Positions 1 to 6,038 of a stretch of 6,038 nt of DNA are shown one piece after another (the first letter of the stretch is position 1; each line of letters starts with the position of its first letter). The position numbers were made by a program, and so were the translations under genes. Source of the stretch: Phycisphaerae bacterium (GTDB taxonomy: Bacteria > Planctomycetota > Phycisphaerae > JAAYCJ01); the NCBI GenBank assembly GCA_015486815.1, contig WFQY01000096.1, positions 1-6,038 on the forward strand, given 5' to 3'. A model generated the notes under the pieces. The model worked only from the letters and a program-made list of their open reading frames with translations. It was not told the origin of the DNA and did not search any database.

Positions 1-22
1 AGTTATGCAAAGACAGTATTTA

Positions 23-45
23 AAATCGGTCAGTTTGAGTAATAT
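23..45 (+). repeat. Left copy of a 23-base inverted repeat bracketing the trpC to SDR block
   Basis: This stretch contains AAATCGGTCAGTT followed by a less conserved ten-base tail. The reverse complement occurs at 3741-3763 with 20 of 23 positions identical, including 13 in a row. It lies in the non-coding leader of trpC, about 44 bases before its start codon. Bases 1-22 could be the tail of an upstream gene: stops in the three forward frames fall at 21-23, 40-42 and 53-55, and nothing decides between them. I cannot tell whether the repeat is a dispersed intergenic element, a regulator site or coincidence. Confidence 0.4.
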
Positions 46-73
46 AGAAGAATAAGGTGTCGTTTCTTTAGGA

Positions 74-79
74 AAGGAG
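74..79 (+). promoter_or_regulatory. Ribosome binding site of trpC
   Basis: AAGGAG lies nine bases before the TTG at 89. No ATG in the same frame lies nearby, and the protein family alignment begins at once, so this site supports TTG as the real start codon. Confidence 0.8.
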
Positions 80-88
80 AGACCCGAG

Positions 89-907
89 TTGGCAACGATA
101 CTTGATAAAATAGTAGAGGATAAGAAGAAAGAAGTCGAGGCACGAAAAAAGCAAGTGCCAATCGAAGAGCTGCAAGCTCGTACGCTTGAAGTGGATCGGC
201 CGAGAAATTTCTACGCTGCGATGACGAAACAGCCATTGCGGAAGGTAAATCTGATAGCTGAAATCAAAAAAGCATCTCCGTCAGCTGGTATTATCAGAGA
301 CGATTTTGATCCGCAGGAACTTGCAAAAATTTATACCGACGCTGGCGCCGATGCGATAAGCGTGCTTACGGATGAAAAGTATTTTCAAGGTAGTTTGGAA
401 TATATTAAGCAGGTCAAGCAGGCAACTCATCTGCCTGTTCTTCGCAAAGATTTTATAATCGATGAATATCAAATTTATGAGGCGCGTGCGTATTGTGCCG
501 ATGCGGTGCTTTTGATTTCCGAGATTCTTACGCCCGGGCAGATTCTCGATATGCTGATTTTGGCGAGTACGCTTAAGATGACCGTGTTGATAGAAGTTCA
601 CGATGCGGAAAGTTTGCTGGAGGTAAGAAAGACAGTAGGATTTCCACACGAACGCTATAGTTTGCTCGGCATCAATAATCGCGATTTACATTCGCAGACG
701 ACGGACGTTGGCAATACGTTAAGATTAGCGAACTTGCTCGGCGAAGAAGAACGCGAAGTGTTGATAAGCGAGTCGGGAATAAAATCAGCAGAAGATATAG
801 ATAAACTTGTAAACGTTGGTGTTCGAGGCGTACTTATCGGAGAAACTCTCTTGCGTGCGGATGATATATCAGGCAAAATAGAAGAGTTGTTAGGCCCGTT
901 ACCATAG
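89..907 (+). CDS. trpC: Indole-3-glycerol phosphate synthase
   Basis: This cytoplasmic enzyme converts 1-(2-carboxyphenylamino)-1-deoxyribulose 5-phosphate to indole-3-glycerol phosphate, the ring-closing step of tryptophan synthesis. The 272-residue product is a single (beta/alpha)8 barrel of the usual length for the monofunctional enzyme, with no fused TrpF or TrpD. Visible family residues are E58 and K60 in AEIKKASPS, K120 in LRKDF, E169 in IEVHD, N196 in GINNRDL, and E228-S229 in SESGI; these match the known catalytic and phosphate-binding set, so it should be active. Translation starts at TTG, set by AAGGAG nine bases upstream. The gene ends with three consecutive TAG codons (905-913). 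No other trp gene is visible in the window. The next gene begins 26 bases later on the same strand, which suggests co-transcription. Confidence 0.97.
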   Translation: MATILDKIVEDKKKEVEARKKQVPIEELQARTLEVDRPRNFYAAMTKQPLRKVNLIAEIKKASPSAGIIRDDFDPQELAKIYTDAGADAISVLTDEKYFQGSLEYIKQVKQATHLPVLRKDFIIDEYQIYEARAYCADAVLLISEILTPGQILDMLILASTLKMTVLIEVHDAESLLEVRKTVGFPHERYSLLGINNRDLHSQTTDVGNTLRLANLLGEEEREVLISESGIKSAEDIDKLVNVGVRGVLIGETLLRADDISGKIEELLGPLP

Positions 908-933
908 TAGTAGCAACGTTGAGGAATAAGAAA

Positions 934-2856
934 ATGAAACCCGAAATTCCCGGACATCTTAAAGGTTGGCTTACGGAGCATAAGCCGGTTTTGGACGATC
1001 AGCCACGTAAAGCGGTTACCGCAGAGACAGCTCAAATACCACTTGATAAGTATAGAGTGGAGATTCGAAGATATGACCCCCGTAAAACGGGACTGCCTTA
1101 TTCAACCAAAGCACAATGCCCGAAATGTGGCAATGTCGTATCAGCGGAATTTGTCAGACACAATGAACAGGTAGTACTTGAGTTTAATTGTCCCGACGAC
1201 GGAAAAATCAGGCAGGTGCATTATGATAATATTTTTACCAACAGAGATTCTCTGCCTCGGACATATTCTGGTAGGCCTATCGAGCCACTGATAAGATTTC
1301 TGCCAAGGACAGTGGAAACTCTCTGTCCGGAATGTTCCGCTGTGATTTTGGGGCGATATTATGTTCGCGATGGTGCTGTGTGGATAGAAAAGAGCTGTCC
1401 GGAGCATGGCTATTTTCGCGATTGCGTTAATAGCGATGTGAATGTGTTCGCTAAAGCGAGCTGGTGGAGTTTTGATGAGTCGCCGGGTTTGGTAAATCCG
1501 CACGTATGCAATGGTCAGCGATGTCCTTCGGATTGCGGACTTTGTGATTATCATCAATCGCCTGTCTGCCTTGCGAATATCGATTTGACCAACCGATGCA
1601 ATCTGCGATGTCCGATCTGTTTTGCAAATGCAAATGTCGCAGGATATGTTTATGAGCCGACTTATGATGAAGTGGTGGAGATGTTGCAAAGATTGAGAGA
1701 TTATCGCCCCATACCAGCTACTTGCGTTCAGTTTAGCGGAGGCGAGCCGACACTTCATCCGGAATTTTTCCGTATCGTTGCGAAGGCATTGGAGATGGGG
1801 TTTTCACAAATTCAAATCGCAACGAATGGGATAAAGATGGCAGACGAGGACTTCGCTCGTAAAGCGGCGGAAGCGGGTTTGCATACGCTTTACTTGCAAT
1901 TTGACGGCGTCGATGACGAGAGTTATCTCAAAACACGTGGTAAGCCCTTGATGAAATATAAGATCGCTGCTATTGAAAATTGCAGGAAGTTCGATATGAA
2001 AGTTTGTCTGGTTCCTACGATAGTCAAAGGGCAGACAGATGATCAGGTGCCGAAAATCCTGCAGTTTGCTGTTGACAATATTGATGTTGTCAGCGGTATT
2101 TCATATCAGCCTGTTTCGTTTACCGGCAGAATCGATACGAAAGATCTGCAATCTCAGCGTTATACGCTGGGCGATCTTGCACACGATATATCAAAAGCGA
2201 GTGGTGCCGATCCGGTGCACGATTTCTTTCCGCTTAGCTTTTCCGTTCCGTTTAGCGAGCTGCTCAGCGTGATATGCGGCGCACCGAAAATTCAGTCTCC
2301 TTGTCATACCGATTGTGCGCTCGGTACGTATTTTTGGGTCTCGCCCGATAAGAAACTCTATCCGTTTCCGCAAGTGTTTGATATAGGTAAGCTGTTTTGG
2401 GAGATACATCTGCTTGCGAAGAAAATTGAAAAGCGTGGAAAGATTCATTGGTGGGATAAAGTTTACGCTGGTTGGCTTTTTTATAAGCATTTTCGTCGCG
2501 ATAGGGCACCTAAGGATTTGACTTTCTATCGTATGATACGCTCGCTACGTGGTATGGTGAATAAGAAGGTTGGCAGGGGTCAGAGCGAGCGAAAGAATTA
2601 TAAGACGCTGTTAGCGGCGGGTATGCACTTTCAGGACAGATACAATTTTGACGTTCAGCGGATAAAACGATGCGTTATTCAATATAGCACTCCCGAAGGG
2701 ATATTTCCGTTTTGCACTTATAATTGCGGGCCTGTATATAGGCCATTTGTCGAGCAGATGCATGCAAAACGATTTATCAAAAAAGAGCAGGCTGACGGTC
2801 AAAGTTCCGATTCTAATGAGCAAGCGGAATCGGTGTATATGGAAACTGGCGGTTAA
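934..2856 (+). CDS. Radical SAM protein of the tetraether lipid synthase (Tes, MJ0619-like) family
   Basis: The 640-residue product carries the radical SAM motif CX3CX2C (C222, C226, C229 in CNLRCPICF) and SGGEP at 268-272, which bind the [4Fe-4S] cluster and SAM. Before the core come two CPxC...CP repeats (C62/C65/C86 and C131/C134/C155) and a Cys-rich CPSDCGLC segment (C197, C201, C204). After it come CHTDC (C457, C461) and RCVIQYSTPEG...PFCTYN (C580, C594). From memory, this order and wording match archaeal Tes, which joins two lipid chains carbon-to-carbon to make membrane-spanning lipids and carries extra Fe-S clusters plus a rubredoxin-like iron. The bacterial substrate is unknown; joining of acyl or ether lipid chains is an inference. 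The last 20 or so residues are polar and probably disordered. ATG at 934 is preferred over TTG at 919 because GAGG lies nine bases before it; the TTG overlaps that site. Confidence 0.9.
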   Translation: MKPEIPGHLKGWLTEHKPVLDDQPRKAVTAETAQIPLDKYRVEIRRYDPRKTGLPYSTKAQCPKCGNVVSAEFVRHNEQVVLEFNCPDDGKIRQVHYDNIFTNRDSLPRTYSGRPIEPLIRFLPRTVETLCPECSAVILGRYYVRDGAVWIEKSCPEHGYFRDCVNSDVNVFAKASWWSFDESPGLVNPHVCNGQRCPSDCGLCDYHQSPVCLANIDLTNRCNLRCPICFANANVAGYVYEPTYDEVVEMLQRLRDYRPIPATCVQFSGGEPTLHPEFFRIVAKALEMGFSQIQIATNGIKMADEDFARKAAEAGLHTLYLQFDGVDDESYLKTRGKPLMKYKIAAIENCRKFDMKVCLVPTIVKGQTDDQVPKILQFAVDNIDVVSGISYQPVSFTGRIDTKDLQSQRYTLGDLAHDISKASGADPVHDFFPLSFSVPFSELLSVICGAPKIQSPCHTDCALGTYFWVSPDKKLYPFPQVFDIGKLFWEIHLLAKKIEKRGKIHWWDKVYAGWLFYKHFRRDRAPKDLTFYRMIRSLRGMVNKKVGRGQSERKNYKTLLAAGMHFQDRYNFDVQRIKRCVIQYSTPEGIFPFCTYNCGPVYRPFVEQMHAKRFIKKEQADGQSSDSNEQAESVYMETGG

Positions 2857-2866
2857 GCTGACAGCA

Positions 2867-2922
2867 TTTAGTCCTTAGCTTTTGGCTTTTAGCTAATGGT
2901 TACGGACTAATAGCTAAAGACT
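2867..2922. repeat. Nested inverted repeats with TAGCTA units in the intergenic gap
   Basis: In the 129-base gap between the radical SAM and SDR genes, AGTCCTTAGCT (2870-2880) pairs with AGCTAAAGACT (2912-2922) at 10 of 11 positions. Inside that, TTTAGCTA (2888-2895) pairs perfectly with TAGCTAAA (2911-2918). The two hairpins share the right arm and so exclude each other. The short word TAGCT recurs four times. No run of T follows on either strand, so this does not look like a standard Rho-independent terminator. It may be a dispersed intergenic repeat, or a processing or regulatory structure. Confidence 0.5.
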
Positions 2923-2972
2923 CTTAACCTTTGGCATATTCCACTGTTGTTTCACCATCGACAAAAAAATGT

Positions 2973-2977
2973 GGAGG
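2973..2977 (+). promoter_or_regulatory. Ribosome binding site of the SDR gene
   Basis: GGAGG lies eight bases before the ATG at 2986. It decides the start: a longer in-frame reading from TTG at 2947 would add 13 residues not expected in this family and would place the site inside the coding region. Confidence 0.85.
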
Positions 2978-2985
2978 TGTTTGCA

Positions 2986-3741
2986 ATGAAACTTGAAAGC
3001 AAAACGGTAATCGTAACGGGCTCGGGTAGTGGTATTGGAAGGGCGTTGGCTCTTGAGTTTGCCAAAAATAAAGCGAATGTTGTTTGCTGCGGTCGGCGGA
3101 AGGAAAGGCTTGATCAGACCGTTGAGCTTATCGAGCAGGCGGGGGGAGTTGGTTTTGCTGTTGCGACGGATATAACCAAAAAGGAAGACGTTGAAAATCT
3201 CGTAACGCGTACGCTTGAAAAATTCGGTGCTATTAATGTGCTTTTCAATAACGCAGGGAGTTTTCAATCTATTGCGGGCGTATATGAAGCTGACCCTGAT
3301 ATATGGTGGACTGATGTTACGGTGAATCTGTATGGCAGTTTTCTCACGATTAGATATGTTCTGCCTCATATGCTCGAACGTAATGAGGGTATAATTATCA
3401 ATATGAACGGCGGTAGGCCTGTTGGCGGAACGGGCTATGCGTGCGGTAAAGCGGGGTTGATGGAACTTACAAGGATATTGGCGGAAGAGTTGAAGATATT
3501 GCAAAAAGATGTGATGGTATTTTCCGCAGGACCCGGGCTGGTCAAGACCGAAATGACTCAGATACAAGCGGATACTGAAGCGGGTAGGCGGTGGATACCG
3601 TCAACCAAGCAGGCATTCGAAGCGGGTAGAACAAATCAGCCCGAAGATATAGCACGAGCGACAATTAAGTTGATAGAAATCGCACGCCCGGAATTAAGTG
3701 GAAAACATTACAGTCCTAATACGGATTTCTCCAATTTTTGA
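2986..3741 (+). CDS. Short-chain dehydrogenase/reductase (SDR) with altered active site
   Basis: The 251-residue product has a single Rossmann fold of classical SDR length and should be a soluble NAD(P)-dependent oxidoreductase. The dinucleotide motif TGSGSGIG is at 11-18, with R37-R38 after the second strand suggesting NADP(H). Further landmarks are D62, NNAG at 88-91, N114 of the catalytic tetrad, YACGK with Y151 and K155, and PGLVKTEM at 183-190. The catalytic Ser, expected in an I-N-x-S-S-like strand about 13 residues before the Tyr, is absent: the segment reads INMNGGRPVGGTGY, with Asn141 or Gly142 in that place and a loop a few residues shorter. The substrate cannot be told from sequence. 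It lies 129 bases after the radical SAM gene on the same strand. It converges with the next gene across a 24-base gap that holds no obvious terminator. Confidence 0.92.
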   Translation: MKLESKTVIVTGSGSGIGRALALEFAKNKANVVCCGRRKERLDQTVELIEQAGGVGFAVATDITKKEDVENLVTRTLEKFGAINVLFNNAGSFQSIAGVYEADPDIWWTDVTVNLYGSFLTIRYVLPHMLERNEGIIINMNGGRPVGGTGYACGKAGLMELTRILAEELKILQKDVMVFSAGPGLVKTEMTQIQADTEAGRRWIPSTKQAFEAGRTNQPEDIARATIKLIEIARPELSGKHYSPNTDFSNF

Positions 3742-3763
3742 TTTTACTTGAACTGACCGATTT
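3741..3763 (-). repeat. Right copy of the 23-base inverted repeat
   Basis: Read on the minus strand, this begins AAATCGGTCAGTT and matches 23-45 at 20 of 23 positions. It fills almost the whole gap between the convergent SDR and propeller genes, from the last base of the SDR stop codon to two bases before the propeller stop codon. Both copies are non-coding and in opposite orientation, 3.7 kb apart. Confidence 0.4.
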
Positions 3764-3765
3764 GA

Positions 3766-5178
3766 TTATTCGGGTTTGTCTTTGTCCCATAAGCTTTTTA
3801 GCATTTCGATATTGCCACGAATAGCATAGATTTCACCTGTGGTAATTTCGATTTCGAGTTGACGACGTTTATAGCTTTTTCCGCCTGCGATGGTTTTTCC
3901 GCCTGTCCACGTAGGCGACCAGAATAATTCATCTCCTATAAGGGGATGACAATCGTTAAAACTATAGCCGGGAATTACCTGTCCCTTTTCGTCGAGTACT
4001 TGCACGCGAACACCGCCAAACGGTGAACGGGCGTTTATCCTCAAATCATTCCCTTTGATGTACAAAGGCCTTGTTCGTAGGTATCCCTTTCCCGATGGTG
4101 TCGCAAGATAAATAAAACCGTCAAGCCTTAGCGTATGAAGCATAAGAGCTGCATCGGTCAGATTTTGATTTTGATAATGTTCCGCTTTCGAGCCGCCTGA
4201 GTAAAATCGAATCTGATTGTTTTCGTCAATCAGCATAGAGCCTACATAGATGCAACCGCCGCCATGCTCGCCGAGTTCGTTTCTATTGATAAATGCAGTA
4301 TGGAATGTTCGGTTGAAGTGATTGCCATCGTAGCTATATACCAGATCGCAATCGATAGCTCCGTTTGGTAATTGGTGAGTGTTGGGGTCGCAATGAATCC
4401 GCCAAAGCAGCCCGATAAATATGTCTTCATATTCGATAACAGGCATACCGTAGAATCCGACAAGAGGCGGATCAAGCGGGTCGGGGTGCATAATCAATTC
4501 CGGTTCGGTAAAAGTTTTCCAATCTTTCGTATGGAAAAAGAAAATCCGCCTATCACCGTTATATTGCCTGACGTTAAAGGTATATGCCTGTTTCAGCGGA
4601 TTATAGAAAATCGATGTGGGAGTATCGGTAGCAGCTTGATTTTCGAATATGTCGCTTATAGTCCAGCGGATGCCATCGGGCGAGACGACAAGCGCTCTGC
4701 AGGGCGGTTTGTCTCCGTCTAAGAAATTAATGAGAAGTTTGAATCGTCGTTGCGGGTCAGACTCGTATTTATCGTAATACGCCGGTCCGCCTTCTACGCC
4801 ACCGATTAGCCCGAAGACCTGATTTTTCGCTCGTACCGGTCCTTCGAATTTTGCGATACCTCGCAGGTCGGGTCGTCTCCAATGGATACCGTCATCGCTT
4901 TCCGCATAGCAGATTATAGGTTCACGTGGTAATACGTTTTGGTCGGTACAGTCGGGGATATCATAAGAATCGATATTCAATGCCGGTGGAGAGGCTCCGT
5001 ATAGTCCTACGTATTTTCTCGTTTCCGGAATTCGCACCACAAGGGGAAAATCCCAGCAACCCTCGCACAGTTCATCTTCGAGAGTTGCTTCGGGAACATA
5101 TTTAGGCCTGCCAAGCTTACGCTTGAGATTATTGTAGGAAATAAGTTTCCAGTCGTCGAAGAAGTGTATGTATCCCAT
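3766..5178 (-). CDS. Predicted beta-propeller glycosidase-like protein (GH32/GH43/sialidase-type fold)
   Basis: The 470-residue product has no signal peptide or membrane segment, so it is probably cytoplasmic. Residues from about 40 to 360 show repeated blade-like turns of the kind S-x-D-G-x-x-W: ESDDGIHWRRP near 94, SPDGIRWT near 166, HTKDWKTFTEP near 216 and SYDGNHFNR near 282. Such turns are typical of five-bladed propellers in the GH32/GH43/sialidase-like group. Residues from about 365 to 455 (GNDLRINARSPFGG, VQVLDEKGQVIPGYS, RRQLEIEI) resemble the C-terminal beta-sandwich common in planctomycete members. W42-D43 at the first blade could supply an acidic catalytic residue, but I cannot assign the pair of catalytic acids. 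Carbohydrate hydrolysis is therefore only predicted. ATG at 5178 is preferred over TTG at 5181 because AAAGG lies eight bases before it. A terminator for the upstream gene sits only about 37 bases ahead. Confidence 0.75.
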   Translation of the reverse strand: MGYIHFFDDWKLISYNNLKRKLGRPKYVPEATLEDELCEGCWDFPLVVRIPETRKYVGLYGASPPALNIDSYDIPDCTDQNVLPREPIICYAESDDGIHWRRPDLRGIAKFEGPVRAKNQVFGLIGGVEGGPAYYDKYESDPQRRFKLLINFLDGDKPPCRALVVSPDGIRWTISDIFENQAATDTPTSIFYNPLKQAYTFNVRQYNGDRRIFFFHTKDWKTFTEPELIMHPDPLDPPLVGFYGMPVIEYEDIFIGLLWRIHCDPNTHQLPNGAIDCDLVYSYDGNHFNRTFHTAFINRNELGEHGGGCIYVGSMLIDENNQIRFYSGGSKAEHYQNQNLTDAALMLHTLRLDGFIYLATPSGKGYLRTRPLYIKGNDLRINARSPFGGVRVQVLDEKGQVIPGYSFNDCHPLIGDELFWSPTWTGGKTIAGGKSYKRRQLEIEITTGEIYAIRGNIEMLKSLWDKDKPE

Positions 5179-5215
5179 CAATCACGCCTTTCGAGTACAA
5201 TGCCGTCCAGTATTG

Positions 5216-5252
5216 AAAAAGCAGAGCGATGCCTTTGTACAACATCGCTCTG
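5216..5252 (-). terminator. Rho-independent terminator after the PEP-CTERM gene
   Basis: Read on the minus strand, CAGAGCGATG (5252-5243) and CATCGCTCTG (5231-5222) form a perfect 10-bp stem with an 11-base loop. One C (5221) and then five T (5220-5216) follow. The hairpin starts 51 bases after the stop of the PEP-CTERM gene. The loop contains the palindrome TTGTACAA. On the plus strand a weaker T-rich stretch follows the same stem, but no plus-strand gene ends here. Confidence 0.85.
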
Positions 5253-5303
5253 TTGTTTGAACTTTGTTTTATCTCGATAACATTACTGTGCTAAGATGCT
5301 TTA

Positions 5304-6038
5304 CTAAAATCGTTTACGGGCTGCTAAACTTACCAGAGATGATAAAATTATTATACTTGCCGGTTCCGGTACAGGAGTATATGTAAGTTCAAGTACCGGT
5401 CCATCGTGGCTTGTATTTTCTCGCGATGCAAAATTAGGATCGTTTGTTGTCTTTTCTCCGCCGGCGAGCATAAAAGTGATAACCTTATCGGTGTCGGTGT
5501 TGATAAAATCAGTCAGCGCCTGCGATGAAAACGTAACGAAAGTATTGTTGGTATCGGGTTCTCTTGCCGTTGCAAGCACACCAGTCGCATCGGAATTGAA
5601 TCCGTTTTCGCTTGCAGTATCATTGCCAGGTGCGTTATTCCAAGTCAAACCATCGGACGGAGGGTCGCCTTGATGGCTTCCTGAGCCTTCTGCCCAATCT
5701 TGTCCGGAGGCATTATCTTTCAACCCGTAAATATTAAGCTCAACAGCGTTATGGTTACCTGAGAGATAGAAGAGCTTTACTGCTGCATCTGTTGCAGATG
5801 AAAAGTCAGCAGGCAGTGTGAATTTAATATAAGTTTTGTGTGAATCTCCGTGATTATAGTAGCGAACTTTGAGGGCGTCATCGTAGCCATAGGCATAATC
5901 CGAGGCACCCCAGCCTTCGCCTACCGTATCTCGCCATTCATAAATAGTCGAATCAGCGGTTGCGGAAATACTCGCCGTGGTTGCAAAAGCTTGAGATGCC
6001 ATTACAAGGGCGATTGTTGCCATCAACAACATCATAAT
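5304..6038 (-). CDS. Secreted DNRLRE-type protein with PEP-CTERM sorting tail (5' end missing)
   Basis: At least 243 residues are encoded. A hydrophobic stretch ending ASQAFA (residues 13-18, counted from the ATG at 6035) looks like a Sec signal peptide with cleavage after AFA. Residues 27 to 219 resemble the DNRLRE/CBM96-like beta-sandwich: DSTIYEW, a G-rich turn, ALKVRYY, KTYIKFTLP, then DWAEG...LTWNNAPG, and finally SREN...GPVLELTY. The C-terminus has VPEP (222-225), a hydrophobic helix and a basic ARKRF end, the PEP-CTERM signal read by exosortase. The protein is thus probably exported and processed at the envelope, with a surface or extracellular, possibly carbohydrate-binding, role. The visible Met residues lack the positive charge usual before a signal helix, and the frame stays open to the window edge (ATT codon at 6038-6036). 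The true start is therefore probably upstream. A terminator follows the stop. Confidence 0.9.
   Translation of the reverse strand: MMMLLMATIALVMASQAFATTASISATADSTIYEWRDTVGEGWGASDYAYGYDDALKVRYYNHGDSHKTYIKFTLPADFSSATDAAVKLFYLSGNHNAVELNIYGLKDNASGQDWAEGSGSHQGDPPSDGLTWNNAPGNDTASENGFNSDATGVLATAREPDTNNTFVTFSSQALTDFINTDTDKVITFMLAGGEKTTNDPNFASRENTSHDGPVLELTYTPVPEPASIIILSSLVSLAARKRF

Noticed and set aside
1..55. Tail of an upstream coding region
   Set aside because: Three forward frames all stop within this stretch, each giving a short plausible tail, and there is too little sequence to choose one, so no partial gene is called.
1..88. Sigma70-like promoter for trpC
   Set aside because: TATAGA at 44-49 could be a -10 box, but no acceptable -35 element lies about 17 bases upstream, and the AT-rich context makes chance matches likely.
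1141..1758. Open frame of 205 codons on the minus strand across the radical SAM gene
   Set aside because: It is antisense to the conserved Cys-rich and CX3CX2C region. The translated product has no recognisable domain, and the constraint on the plus-strand protein explains the open frame.
2914..3567. Long open frame of 217 codons on the minus strand across the SDR gene
   Set aside because: It lies entirely opposite a well-supported SDR gene, gives a sequence with no family resemblance, and its start lacks a convincing ribosome binding site. It is the antisense shadow of the real frame.
3742..3776. Terminator between the convergent SDR and propeller genes
   Set aside because: Only a four-base pairing (CCGA with TCGG) around a nine-base loop could be found, which is too weak to call.
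4372..4722. Open frame of 116 codons on the plus strand inside the propeller gene
   Set aside because: It is opposite the conserved blade region of the propeller gene and has no family signal or plausible ribosome binding site.

Overview
The window holds three complete plus-strand genes, then one complete and one partial minus-strand gene. It reads like a chromosome segment of an environmental bacterium of the Planctomycetota (Phycisphaerae/Sedimentisphaerales-like) or a neighbouring PVC lineage. This is an inference. It rests on a secreted DNRLRE-type protein with a C-terminal PEP-CTERM sorting tail, a cytoplasmic beta-propeller glycosidase-like protein of a kind common in planctomycete genomes, moderate GC by eye, and frequent TTG/ATG start ambiguity. 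No rRNA, tRNA, CRISPR array, transposase or phage gene was seen.

Plus strand, 89-3741: trpC (indole-3-glycerol phosphate synthase, all expected catalytic residues present) ends in three tandem TAG stops. About 26 bases later a 640-residue radical SAM protein begins. Its whole architecture matches the archaeal tetraether lipid synthase (Tes, MJ0619-type) family: N-terminal Cys knuckles, a CX3CX2C radical SAM core, a CHxxC motif after the core, and a C-terminal RCV(I)xYxTPxG...PFCTYN block. A 129-base intergenic stretch with nested inverted repeats leads to a short-chain dehydrogenase/reductase (SDR) whose usual catalytic serine is replaced. The three genes are co-oriented and may be co-transcribed, though the gap before the SDR gene leaves room for its own control.

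Minus strand, 6038-3766: a partial gene for a secreted PEP-CTERM/DNRLRE protein (its 5' end runs off the window) is followed by a clear Rho-independent terminator. About 37 bases past the terminator lies the start of a predicted five-bladed beta-propeller protein with a C-terminal beta-sandwich, probably acting on carbohydrate. The SDR and propeller genes converge with only 24 bases between them.

The most notable points are the bacterial Tes-like radical SAM enzyme with a duplicated N-terminal Cys module, the SDR with a non-canonical active site, and a 23-base imperfect inverted repeat (20/23) lying just before trpC and just after the SDR gene, so that it brackets the plus-strand block.
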